A DNA stretch of 64,000 bases from Kineococcus aurantiacus (GTDB lineage: Bacteria > Actinomycetota > Actinomycetes > Actinomycetales > Kineococcaceae). Both the position numbers and the translations under genes were made by a program. The notes under the pieces were generated by a model, which searched no databases, was not told the DNA's origin, and saw only the letters and a program-made list of their open reading frames with translations. Numbering within the stretch: the first letter of the stretch is position 1; each line of letters begins with the position of its first letter. Of this stretch, positions 49,301 to 57,424 are shown one piece after another. Where the stretch lies: assembly GCF_013409345.1 (NCBI RefSeq), contig NZ_JACCBB010000001.1, positions 62,001 through 126,000 of the forward strand, read 5' to 3'.

Positions 49301-49804
49301 TCAGTCCCAGAACCCCTCGTGCACCGCGGCCGCCTCGCCGGCGAGCGCCGGTCCGGCGACGAGCACGACGCGCTGCCCGGCGTTCAGGACGGCGGCGCTC
49401 GACAGCGCCATCGTCGGGTTCTCCGCGTGGTCGCCGGTCAGCTCGCCGAGCCGGGCCTCGCTCAGGGCGTGCACGACCCGGCCGATGCCGGACCAGTAGA
49501 TCGCCCCGGAGCACATGGCGCAGGCCTCGGCGCTGGTGTAGAGGGTGAACCCCGCCAGGGCCGTGGGCCCGTAGGCCCGGAACGCGGCGCGCGCGAGCTT
49601 CAGCTCGGCGTGCGCGGTGCAGTCGCCGTCGGCGGGGACGCTGTTCTCCGCTTCCAGGACGACCGTGCCGGAGGGGTCGGTGAGCACGGCCCCGAAGGGG
49701 TGCTGGCCGTGGTCGCGGGAGCGGCGGGACACCGCGATGGCGTCGCGCAGCCGCGCGAGGTCGGTCTCGGTGACGGGGGTCTGGTGGGGTGCCTGGTCGG
49801 TCAC
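49301..49804 (-). CDS. Nucleoside/guanine deaminase-like zinc enzyme
   Basis: Cytidine-deaminase-fold enzyme of 167 residues. Zinc and proton-shuttle motif CTAHAELKLAR (H, E) and the cysteine pair in LYTSAEACAMCSGAIYWSGI are present, although the usual EPCPMC reads EACAMC. HPFGAVL near the N-terminus is typical of guanine and tRNA-adenosine-type deaminases. GTG 49804 overlaps the amidohydrolase stop. Last gene of the five-gene operon from 54416, which suggests deamination of the compound imported by that operon. Confidence 0.92.
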   Translation of the reverse strand: MTDQAPHQTPVTETDLARLRDAIAVSRRSRDHGQHPFGAVLTDPSGTVVLEAENSVPADGDCTAHAELKLARAAFRAYGPTALAGFTLYTSAEACAMCSGAIYWSGIGRVVHALSEARLGELTGDHAENPTMALSSAAVLNAGQRVVLVAGPALAGEAAAVHEGFWD

Positions 49805-51183
49805 GGCACGACTCCTCCCGGCTCGCCGTTCTCGGCGAGCCACGCGCTGCGGCGGGCGAACAGACCGGGGACGGCTGCGTTCGCCCGGGCGATGATCTCG
49901 TGCAGGTCGGCGGTGACGAGGCGACCGTCGCGGACGACGACCTGCCCCGCCACCATGGTCAGGTCGACGTCGGAGCCCCGCACGGCGTGGACGAGGTTGT
50001 GGTGGACGTTGGCGTAGGGGCCCTCGGTGAACAACGGGGTCATCCGCGGGGTGTCGAGGCGGACGGCGATGAGGTCGGCCTGCTTGCCGGCCTCCAGCGA
50101 CCCGGTCGTCTCGTCCAGGCCCATGGCCCGGGCGCCGCCGCGGGTGGCCATCTCCAGGACCTGCCAGGAGTCCATCGCGGCCGCGTCCATCGTCCGCAGC
50201 TTGCCCAGCAGCGAGGCGACCTTCATCTCCTCGAACAGGTCGAGGTTGTTGTTCTCCTTCTCCCCGTCGCTGCCGATCCCGACGGCGACGCCCGCCCGGA
50301 GGAGCTCGGCGACCGGGGCGAAGCCGCTGGCGAGCTTCATGTTGCTGACGGGGTTGTGCGAGACGCCCGCACCGCGGGCGGCGAGGAGCTCGATCTCGGA
50401 GTCGTCGAGCCAGACCGCGTGGGCCAGCACGGTGCGCGGGGTGTCGAAGAAACCCAGCCGGTCCAGGGCGTGGACCGGGCGGGCACCGTAGCGCTGCTGG
50501 AACTGCTCGACCTCGATCTCGGCCTCGGAGCAGTGCGTGTACAGCCCGGTGCCGTACTCGCCGGCCAGCGCGACGGCCCGGCGCTGGCCGGCCTCGTCGG
50601 CGTAGAAAGGGTGTTCCAGACCGACCCAGGGGACGATCCGCCCCTCGGCGGCGCCGGACCACTGCCGCAGCACCCGCTCGTTGTCGTCGAGGGTGTCGAA
50701 GTAGTCGTGGTCGGGGTGGGCGCCGACGTAGTTGACGGTGACGAGGCGGTTGCCGAGCTGTTGCGCGGCCCGGGCTGCCCCGTCGAGGTAGCGCCACATG
50801 TCGACGACCGTCGTGGTCCCGGAGAGCAGGGCCTCGGCGTAGCAGAGCCACGCCGCGGCCTCGGCCTCCTCGGGTCGCAGCACCCGGTGCATCGGGTCGA
50901 TGTGCAGGCGCAGCCACTCCCACACCGGCAGGTGCTCGGCGGTGCCCCGCAGCAGGCCGGAGTGGTGGTGGGCGTTGACCAGGCCCGGCATGAGGACCCG
51001 GCCGGGCAGGTCGTGGACGGCGGCGTCGGGGTGGGCGGCCCGCAGCTCGGCGGGGCCGCCGACGGCGAGGATCGTCTGGCCGCTGACGGCGACGGCCCCG
51101 GGGGCGAGCACCCGGTGCAGGTCGGGGCCGCTGCCGGCGAGCGGCACGACGACGTCGGCCGTGAGGAGGGTGGTCTCGGTCAC
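49801..51183 (-). CDS. Amidohydrolase, 8-oxoguanine/SAH-deaminase-like
   Basis: Metal-dependent amidohydrolase of about 460 residues (subtype III, TrzN/SsnA/MTA-deaminase group). Metal motif VNAHHHSGLLRG, where the usual NTHTH reads NAHHH, then LYTHCSEAEIEVEQF, VLAHAVWLDDSEIELLAARG, VSHNPVSNMKLASG and the final metal Asp in VGIGSDGEKENNNLD; DLIAVRLD and VVVRDGRLV end the fold. GTG 51183 (GGGAG upstream) is preferred; GTG 51213 is an alternative. Paralogue of 60137-61477. It probably removes an amino group from a heterocycle. Confidence 0.92.
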   Translation of the reverse strand: MTETTLLTADVVVPLAGSGPDLHRVLAPGAVAVSGQTILAVGGPAELRAAHPDAAVHDLPGRVLMPGLVNAHHHSGLLRGTAEHLPVWEWLRLHIDPMHRVLRPEEAEAAAWLCYAEALLSGTTTVVDMWRYLDGAARAAQQLGNRLVTVNYVGAHPDHDYFDTLDDNERVLRQWSGAAEGRIVPWVGLEHPFYADEAGQRRAVALAGEYGTGLYTHCSEAEIEVEQFQQRYGARPVHALDRLGFFDTPRTVLAHAVWLDDSEIELLAARGAGVSHNPVSNMKLASGFAPVAELLRAGVAVGIGSDGEKENNNLDLFEEMKVASLLGKLRTMDAAAMDSWQVLEMATRGGARAMGLDETTGSLEAGKQADLIAVRLDTPRMTPLFTEGPYANVHHNLVHAVRGSDVDLTMVAGQVVVRDGRLVTADLHEIIARANAAVPGLFARRSAWLAENGEPGGVVP

Positions 51184-51253
51184 GAGGGGATGCTCCCAGT
51201 CGTCCTCGCCCACCGGGGAACCGGTCGACGCGGCGGGTCGGCAGGGGCGCGGC

Positions 51254-52135
51254 TCACTTCAGGCCGGTGGCCGCGATCCCCTGGATGAAGTAGCGCTGCA
51301 GGAAGAGGAACAGCACGAGGACCGGCACGAGGATCGTCACCGACCCGGCGAGCAGCACGCCGTAGTCGGTGGTGTTCGCCGCGGCCGACGCCACCGACAG
51401 CCCGACCGGCAGCGTGTACGTGTCGACGGACTGGGCGACGACGAGCGGCCAGAGGAAGTAGTTCCAGCTGTTGAGGAAGGTGAAGATCGCGACGGTGGCG
51501 ACCGCCGGTCCCAGCAGCGGCAGGACGACGCGGACGAAGACGCCCACGTCGCTGGCCCCGTCCAGCCGCGCGGCCTCCAGCAGCTCGTCCGGCACGGAGC
51601 TCGCGAACTGCCGCATGATGAAGACCGCGATGGGCATGACCAGGATCGGCAGGACGATGCCGGCCAGGGTGTCCACCAGCCCCAGCTGCACGACGATCAC
51701 GAACTGCGGCACGAAGACGGCCACGTACGGGATGGTCATGGCCAGGACGACGGCGCCGAAGACCAGGCTGCGGCCGCGGAAGGGCACCTTGGCCAGCGCG
51801 TAGCCGGCCATCGCGCTGAACAGCACGTTGGTCACGACCGTGACCGCCGAGACGATCGCGCTGTTGAGGAAGTACCGGCCGAACCCCTTCTCGGTGAACA
51901 GCACCACGAAGTTGTGCACGTTGGTGAAGGAGTCCGGCAACCAGCCGCCGGGGTCCGCCGTGAACTCCCCCCGCGTCTTGAACGCGCCGAACACCACGAG
52001 GGCGAACGGCGCCAGCATCAGGACGGACACCACGACGAGGAGCACGTACACAGCCACGGCCGTCGCCGGCCGCGTGCCACGGGGTCCGGTGGGCGTGACC
52101 GTCACGGCGGTCGGGGTGGGGGTCTGGACGCTCAA
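51254..52135 (-). CDS. ABC transporter permease (MalG type)
   Basis: CUT1-type permease of 293 residues: first helix AVAVYVLLVVVSVLMLAPFA, six helices in all, EAA loop LLEAARLDGASDVGVFVRVV with LPLLGP. TTG 52135 overlaps the MalF-type stop (TTGA) with GAGG 8 nt upstream; no ATG or GTG fits as well. Downstream lies the amidohydrolase after 70 bp. Confidence 0.93.
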   Translation of the reverse strand: MSVQTPTPTAVTVTPTGPRGTRPATAVAVYVLLVVVSVLMLAPFALVVFGAFKTRGEFTADPGGWLPDSFTNVHNFVVLFTEKGFGRYFLNSAIVSAVTVVTNVLFSAMAGYALAKVPFRGRSLVFGAVVLAMTIPYVAVFVPQFVIVVQLGLVDTLAGIVLPILVMPIAVFIMRQFASSVPDELLEAARLDGASDVGVFVRVVLPLLGPAVATVAIFTFLNSWNYFLWPLVVAQSVDTYTLPVGLSVASAAANTTDYGVLLAGSVTILVPVLVLFLFLQRYFIQGIAATGLK

Positions 52136-53097
52136 TGCTTCGACCTCAGCAGACGCACCTGGGCGGTGCTCACGACGAGCACCACGACGAGAAGGACCAT
52201 CGAACCGGCCATCGAGTCGGCGATCCGGCCGTAGCCGAACTGGTCGTAGACCCACTTCGCCACCGAGGTGGTCGCGCTCAGCGGCCCCCCGTCTGTCACG
52301 AGGTACGGCTCGTCGAAGATGTTGAGGAAGGACACGCTCATGAGGACCGAGACCAGCAGCGTCGTGGGCCGCAGGAGCGGGACCGTCATGGCGGTCACCC
52401 TGCGCCAGTACCCGGCCCCGTCCAGCGCCGCGGCCTCGTGCACCTCCTCGGGCACCGACTGCAGACCGGCGAGGAACAGCACCATGCAGGTGCCGATGTT
52501 CCGCCACACGGTCAGCAGCAGCACCGCGACCACCGCCCACCCGGGCCGGCCCAGCCAGTTGGGCCCGTCGACGCCGAGGGCGCCCAAGAACCCGTTGACC
52601 GGTCCCTCCCGGGTGAACGCGTACTGCCACAGCACCGCCGCGGCGACCACGTTCGCGATGACGGGCACGTAGACGACGGCGCGGAAGACGCTGCGCAGCC
52701 GCCGGATGCCGGAGTCGAGCGCCAGGGCCAGCACGAAACCGGCACCCATGGTGACGGGCACCCCCACCACCACGAACAGCGCGGTGTTCAGCATCGCCCG
52801 TTGGAAGTCCTCACTGCGCAGGATGCCGGTGTAGTTCCCCAGCCCCACGACGTCGACGGCGAACGGGCTGGTGAGGTCGCCGATCCCGATGTCGGTGAGG
52901 CTGAGGAACAGCGCCATGGCCGCCGGCGCGACGCTGAAGACCGCGAAGACGAGCACGAACGGCAGGACGAAACCCCAGCCGACGAGGTCCAGGGAGGCGC
53001 GCCGGCCCCGCCCGGCCCGGCCGGGGCGTCGCAGCGCCGGACCGCGGGGTGCGGACGACGTGGCTCCCGGGGCGGGGCGGGAGGTGGTGGAGGCCAC
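52132..53097 (-). CDS. ABC transporter permease (MalF type)
   Basis: CUT1-type permease of 321 residues. After a Pro/Arg-rich cytoplasmic tail: GWGFVLPFVLVFAVFSVAPA, VVYVPVIANVVAAAVLWQYA, EAA loop HEAAALDGAGYWRRVTAMTV with PLLRP, and FLNIFDEPYLVTDGGPLSAT. GTG 53097 starts 2 bp after the binding-protein stop. It pairs with 51254-52135. Confidence 0.94.
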   Translation of the reverse strand: MASTTSRPAPGATSSAPRGPALRRPGRAGRGRRASLDLVGWGFVLPFVLVFAVFSVAPAAMALFLSLTDIGIGDLTSPFAVDVVGLGNYTGILRSEDFQRAMLNTALFVVVGVPVTMGAGFVLALALDSGIRRLRSVFRAVVYVPVIANVVAAAVLWQYAFTREGPVNGFLGALGVDGPNWLGRPGWAVVAVLLLTVWRNIGTCMVLFLAGLQSVPEEVHEAAALDGAGYWRRVTAMTVPLLRPTTLLVSVLMSVSFLNIFDEPYLVTDGGPLSATTSVAKWVYDQFGYGRIADSMAGSMVLLVVVLVVSTAQVRLLRSKH

Positions 53098-53099
53098 GG

Positions 53100-54416
53100 T
53101 CAGGCCCCGGTCCCCAGCGCCTCGGCCTGGGCCTGCGCCTCGTCCAGCGCCGCCTGCGCCGTCGACCCGCCCCGCACGACCCGCTCCATCTGCTGGCCGA
53201 TGACGTCGGCGACCTGGCTCCAGGTGGCCGCCGTCGGGGCGCCGAAGGCGGTCGGGAGGGACTCGCGCACCGGGGCCAGCAGTTCGTCGTCGGCGATCGA
53301 GGGGTCGTCCCAGGCGGCCTCGACGGCGGGCAGGTTGCCGAAGGCCTGGTACCACTGCACCTGGACCTGGGGCCGGGAGAGGTACTCCACGAACTTCCAG
53401 GCGGCCTGGGCGTTGCCGCCGCGGTCGAGGACGCCGAGGCTGCCGCCGCCGAGCGCGGAGGCCTTGACCCCGCCGGGCCCGGCCGGCTGCGCGTAGACGC
53501 CGATGTTCTTCGCCACGTACCCCTCGCCCGCCGCCTCGTCGATCCAGCCCGGCAGCCACGGGCCGTTGGAGATGTTCGCGACGTTCTTCCCCGACGTGAG
53601 CCACGGGACCACGTCGAGGAAGGCCGGTCCGTCGGGCGAGGAGTACCCCGAGGTGAACAGCGAGGCGAAGTACTCCAGCGCCTCCACGTTGGCGGGGGCG
53701 TTGATGGTCCACCCCGTGCCGTCCTCGGTCGTGAAGGACGAGCCGTTCTGGCGCACGTACTCCGACAGCGCCTCCGCGGAGTACTCGTCCCACTCGACCG
53801 ACATGCCCAGGGGGGTGGGGTGACCGGCGTCCACGAGCTGCCGGCAGAAGGCCTCGTTCTCCTCCCACGTGGTCGGCGGGGTGAGGCCCAGGCCCTCGAC
53901 GACGTCCTTGCGGTAGTAGTTCACGCGGGCGTAGGCGTACCACGGCACGGCCTTGTGCGCCCCGTCCGCGGTGGTGACCCCGGCGAGCGCGGGCTCGAAG
54001 AACGAGCTCATGTCCAGCAGTCCCTCGGGGACGGTCTGGAACGCCCCGGTCGCCAGGATCGAGGACTGGGTCTGGGAGTACAGGGACACCAGGTCGGGCA
54101 CCCGGCCGGAGGCGATGGCCGCGGTGAGCTTGGTGTCGAACTCCGACGACGGGATCGTGGTGACGTTCACCGTGACGTCGGGGTTCTCCTCCTTGAACGC
54201 CGCGACGAAGGGCGGCAGCGAGTCGCCGTCCGGGGCTCCCGCCCAGAACTCGACGGTCCCGGTGGCCGGTGCGTCGTCGACGCTGATCGTGGCCGACGAC
54301 TCGGACTCACCGGCGTCGCTGCGACCGCACGCGGCAAGACCCGCGGTCAGGGCGGCCGCGGAGGCGCCGGCGAGCACCGTCCGGCGGGACGTGGACCGGT
54401 CAGGACGGACGAGCAT
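53100..54416 (-). CDS. ABC transporter substrate-binding lipoprotein
   Basis: Family 1 solute-binding protein of 438 residues. Tat-type signal STSRRTVLAGASAAALTAG and lipobox LAAC (Cys ~30). The mature part shows GTVEFWAGAPDGDSLPPFVA, FKEENPDVTVNVTTIPSSEF, DTKLTAAIASGRVPDLVSLY and VEYLSRPQVQVQWYQ, typical of CUT1 binding proteins. ATG 54416 follows GGGGGCTCCC. First gene of the five-gene operon 54416-49301. No ATPase is encoded, so a shared one is assumed. Confidence 0.94.
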   Translation of the reverse strand: MLVRPDRSTSRRTVLAGASAAALTAGLAACGRSDAGESESSATISVDDAPATGTVEFWAGAPDGDSLPPFVAAFKEENPDVTVNVTTIPSSEFDTKLTAAIASGRVPDLVSLYSQTQSSILATGAFQTVPEGLLDMSSFFEPALAGVTTADGAHKAVPWYAYARVNYYRKDVVEGLGLTPPTTWEENEAFCRQLVDAGHPTPLGMSVEWDEYSAEALSEYVRQNGSSFTTEDGTGWTINAPANVEALEYFASLFTSGYSSPDGPAFLDVVPWLTSGKNVANISNGPWLPGWIDEAAGEGYVAKNIGVYAQPAGPGGVKASALGGGSLGVLDRGGNAQAAWKFVEYLSRPQVQVQWYQAFGNLPAVEAAWDDPSIADDELLAPVRESLPTAFGAPTAATWSQVADVIGQQMERVVRGGSTAQAALDEAQAQAEALGTGA

Positions 54417-54613
54417 GGGAGCCCCCTAGGGTCGGGTGGAGTGGGAGGAACGAGGGTGGAGCCGTTCGCTGGTGCTCACCGGACGGGAGCGGGAGGGTGG
54501 GCCGTGACGGTCCGTCCCGGTGCACGCGATCGCTTCTGCGGCAACGGTACAAGAGTTTTGCGCGGTTCTCACCGATCCCCGGAACTGTTTACCGGGACGA
54601 AACGCGGCGGTGC

Positions 54614-56149
54614 TCAGAGGACGAGCGCGCCCGTCTCCTGCTCGAGGGCGTCGAGGGTTCCGCGGGCCGCCCGGACGGCGGTGACCACCGCGGTCAGGGT
54701 GGAGTTCGCGGTCACCGGTGTCGGGACCACCGAACCCCCGGCGAGGTGCAGGTTGGAGAAACCCCACACGCGGCCCGACGGGTCGCACACGGAGGTGCCG
54801 TCGTCGTGCCGGCCGCTGCGGGTGGTCCCCGTCCAGTGCAACGAGGAACCCGGCGCCAGCAGCGCCGAGTCGCGGTCCGGCTCGAAGTCGCCCAGGGCCT
54901 CGCAGAGCCGGCGCTGGGTGGCCCGGCCCTCCTCGATGCGGGCCAGGTCACCGGCCGTGTACCGGTACTCCACGCGCAGCCGGGGCAGACCCGCCGCGTC
55001 GACCTCGTCCTCGTCGAACACCAGCCGGTTGGCCGGGTCGACGTCGGTCGGGACGTAGAGCGAGGCGCCCGTCGAGTACCCCAGGCGCCCTCCGGCCTCG
55101 TCGACGAACAGGCGGTCCATGATCTGGCCGTGGAAGGGCTGCGCGTCCCCGCTGTGCGGCAGCCAGTGGGAACCGACGACCCACTCCCCCTCCAGCGGCG
55201 GCGGGACCGACTCCAGGTCCACCCCCAGCCGCGGCAGGTCGACCAGGACCTGACCGGTGAGGAAGGCGTGCTCGTTGAGGTGGGTGCCCAGCGCCTCCGG
55301 CCGGATGCCGGAGGCGAACAGCAGCTGCGGCGTGCGGAAGGTGTCGGCCGCGACGACGACGGCGGCGGCGGTGACCGTGCGCTCCTCGCCGGTGCGGGTG
55401 TCGCGGACCTCGACCCCGGCGACCCGGGTGCCGTCGTGGACCAGGCGCAGGGCCACCGTCCCGGTGAGCACCTCGAAGTCGTCGCCGGGGCCGTCCAGCA
55501 GGCGGGGCAGGACCACGTTGGGACCGGTGCGCGCCAGCGGCCCGACCCGGCCCGGCGCCACCGCCATGGGCATGGCCTGCGGGTGCCGCCCCGGTGCGCT
55601 GACGGGTCCGAACAGCCCGTCCAGCACCTGCAGGACGCGGTCGCCGACCTCGGTGGGGGCGAACGGCCGGGCCTGCACGCGCAGCAGCCGCTGCGCGGTC
55701 GCCAGGTCGGCGGCGAAGGCGCCGGCGTCCTCGTCGAAGACCTCCGCGCCCCAGGGCCACGGCGTCGCCGCCGTCCAGTGCACGCCCATGCCCCCGGCGT
55801 TGAGCCCGACGGCCGCGGCGGGCATGGCGGCGGCGTCGGAGCCGAAGGCGGACACGTTGTACATGCCCGGGCGGGCGTCGCGGATGCTGCCCCCGAGGGA
55901 GGGCGTCGGGTCCGCGCCGAGGTACAGGGACTGCACGCCCGGCTCGACGCGCTGCAGGTAGGTCTCGCGCACGTCGGGCTCGGCCGAGTCGTGCAGGTGG
56001 GCGCCGGCGACCGTCCCGATCGGCCGGCCGGCGTCGACGATCACGATCCGCGTGCCCGGGCGTCCGGCCCGGGCCCGGGCCGCGACCGCGGCCCCCATGA
56101 GTCCACCGCCGACGATGAGCAGGTCGGCGGCAGCGGTGTGGCTGGTCAA
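54614..56149 (-). CDS. GMC-family flavin oxidoreductase, pyranose-oxidase-like
   Basis: FAD oxidoreductase of 511 residues. FAD motif ADLLIVGGGLMGAAVAARAR (~8-27), ALNAGG-type loop VGLNAGGMGVHWTAATPWPW, which matches the flavin-attachment region of pyranose 2-oxidases (there STHWTCATP, with the flavin on the His), AAVVVAADTFRTPQLLFASG, and the C-terminal SSLHWTGTTRSG and LAGGSVVPTPVTANSTLTAV with the His/Asn pair. It oxidises a sugar or glucoside ring hydroxyl. TTG 56149 has a very strong ATTGGAGG 7 nt upstream, so the rare start is real. Its promoter overlaps the operator at 56162-56185. Confidence 0.92.
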   Translation of the reverse strand: MTSHTAAADLLIVGGGLMGAAVAARARAGRPGTRIVIVDAGRPIGTVAGAHLHDSAEPDVRETYLQRVEPGVQSLYLGADPTPSLGGSIRDARPGMYNVSAFGSDAAAMPAAAVGLNAGGMGVHWTAATPWPWGAEVFDEDAGAFAADLATAQRLLRVQARPFAPTEVGDRVLQVLDGLFGPVSAPGRHPQAMPMAVAPGRVGPLARTGPNVVLPRLLDGPGDDFEVLTGTVALRLVHDGTRVAGVEVRDTRTGEERTVTAAAVVVAADTFRTPQLLFASGIRPEALGTHLNEHAFLTGQVLVDLPRLGVDLESVPPPLEGEWVVGSHWLPHSGDAQPFHGQIMDRLFVDEAGGRLGYSTGASLYVPTDVDPANRLVFDEDEVDAAGLPRLRVEYRYTAGDLARIEEGRATQRRLCEALGDFEPDRDSALLAPGSSLHWTGTTRSGRHDDGTSVCDPSGRVWGFSNLHLAGGSVVPTPVTANSTLTAVVTAVRAARGTLDALEQETGALVL

Positions 56150-56161
56150 CGGACGACCTCC

Positions 56162-56185
56162 AATATGCGGGGAAGTCGCACAATA
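56162..56185 (-). promoter_or_regulatory. -10 and operator of the pyranose-oxidase-like gene
   Basis: On the minus strand TATTGT (-10, 56185-56180) runs into TGTGCG-N7-CGCA-TAT. The same layout, TA(A/T)TGTGCG-N7-CGCA(A/T)AT, recurs at 57401-57424. The adjacent ROK repressor is the likely binder. Confidence 0.65.
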
Positions 56186-56206
56186 GGCGCCCGGGGTCGG
56201 CCGGGT

Positions 56207-57331
56207 CTAGGCCTTCGCTCGCAGCAGGTCCTCGTCGACGCTGGCCCGCGCCTCGTGCAGAGCCCCCAGCAGCACGGCGTCCCCCTGCAGGGACGTGGCG
56301 CGGACGGGCACCGCCGGTGCCCCTCCGGCCGCCAGCGCGGCCTCCAGCCGAGGGACGAGGACGTCGGCGGCCAGCTCCAGCCCGCCCCCCAGCACGACCA
56401 GCGGCGGGGCGATCGTCCACACCAGCGTCGCCAGCACCCGGGCCAGCGGGGCGGCGAACTCGTCGAGCAGCGCACCGGCCTCGCGGTCCCCGGAACGGAT
56501 CCGCTCGACGATCTGCGCGGCGCGCGCCCGGTGGCGCGGGTCGGGGTGGGTCAGGCCGCCGAGCGGGTGCTCGTGCAGTTCGGACATGCCCACCGCCGGC
56601 GCGCGGACGATCTCACCGGCCGAGCTGCGGAAACCCCGGTGGACCTCGCCGCGGATGACGATCCCCGCACCGTTGCGGGCCCCCGCCAGCAGCCACGTGA
56701 AACTGTCCACCCCCTGCGCGGCACCCTTCCAGCGTTCCCCGACGGCCGCCAGGTTCGCGTCGTTGTCCCCGACGAAGGGGAACGGGAACGACTGCGCCAG
56801 AACGGCTGACGGCCGGACGCCGGTCCAGACCGGGGCGTCGACCAGCCCGATCACCAGCCCCTCGGCGTCGACCAGACCGGGCATCGCCACCGCCCCGGCC
56901 CGCACGGCCCCCACCTGACGCCCGGAGGCGACCAGTGCGGCGTTCAGCGCGTCGACGGCCTGGTCGAGCGTCGTCCCCGGGTCGAGGTAGTCGCCCAGGA
57001 CCCTGCGCTCGGAGGCCAGCAGCCGTCCGTGCGTGTCGGCGACCACGGCGCGCACCGCGTGCGAGTCCAGCTGGACCGCGGCGAAGAGCGCGTTGCCCGG
57101 CTGGAACTCGAACGCCCGCGGCGGGCGCCCGACCCCGCTGGAGCCGACCGTCACCTCCCGCACCCACCCGTCGGCGGTGAGGTCGTCGAGGATGAGCTCG
57201 AGGGTGCGTCGGGACAGTTCGGTCCCGCGGGTGAGCTGGGTCATCGTCAGCGGGGCGGGCGCCTCGCGCAGGAGGCGGAACGTCAGGGTGGCGTTCAGGC
57301 GCCGCATGACGGCGGGGTCCACGGGTGGCAC
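56207..57331 (-). CDS. ROK-family transcriptional repressor
   Basis: NagC/XylR-type repressor of 374 residues: N-terminal winged helix (MRRLNATLTFRLLREAPAPL, MTQLTRGTELSRRTLELILD, DLTADGWVRE) and a ROK sugar-binding domain (AAVQLDSHAVRAVVADTHGR, GAVAMPGLVD, FVGDNDANLAAVGERWKG, LLAGARNGAGIVIRGEVHRG, SAGEIVR). The zinc motif CxCGxxGC of active ROK proteins is absent, as is common in repressors that only bind sugar. GTG 57331. It lies between the pyranose-oxidase-like gene and the divergent sugar isomerase, both preceded by the same operator. Confidence 0.93.
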   Translation of the reverse strand: MPPVDPAVMRRLNATLTFRLLREAPAPLTMTQLTRGTELSRRTLELILDDLTADGWVREVTVGSSGVGRPPRAFEFQPGNALFAAVQLDSHAVRAVVADTHGRLLASERRVLGDYLDPGTTLDQAVDALNAALVASGRQVGAVRAGAVAMPGLVDAEGLVIGLVDAPVWTGVRPSAVLAQSFPFPFVGDNDANLAAVGERWKGAAQGVDSFTWLLAGARNGAGIVIRGEVHRGFRSSAGEIVRAPAVGMSELHEHPLGGLTHPDPRHRARAAQIVERIRSGDREAGALLDEFAAPLARVLATLVWTIAPPLVVLGGGLELAADVLVPRLEAALAAGGAPAVPVRATSLQGDAVLLGALHEARASVDEDLLRAKA

Positions 57332-57400
57332 ACCGGAAGCCTAGACGGCGGCCGCGCCGCGCCGCGCCCGCGAGGACTCCCGCGACACGGCTGCGGAGGC

Positions 57401-57424
57401 TAATGTGCGGGGATGCCGCAAATC
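57401..57424 (+). promoter_or_regulatory. -10 and operator of the sugar isomerase gene
   Basis: TAATGT (57401-57406) ends 6 nt before ATG 57413, giving a leaderless start, and continues as TGTGCG-N7-CGCA-AAT. Same architecture as 56162-56185. Confidence 0.65.

Noticed and set aside
54417-54613. LacI-type operator (GCGCAA...TTGCCGC) ahead of the importer operon
   Set aside because: Arms are short and interrupted, and no LacI-family gene is nearby.
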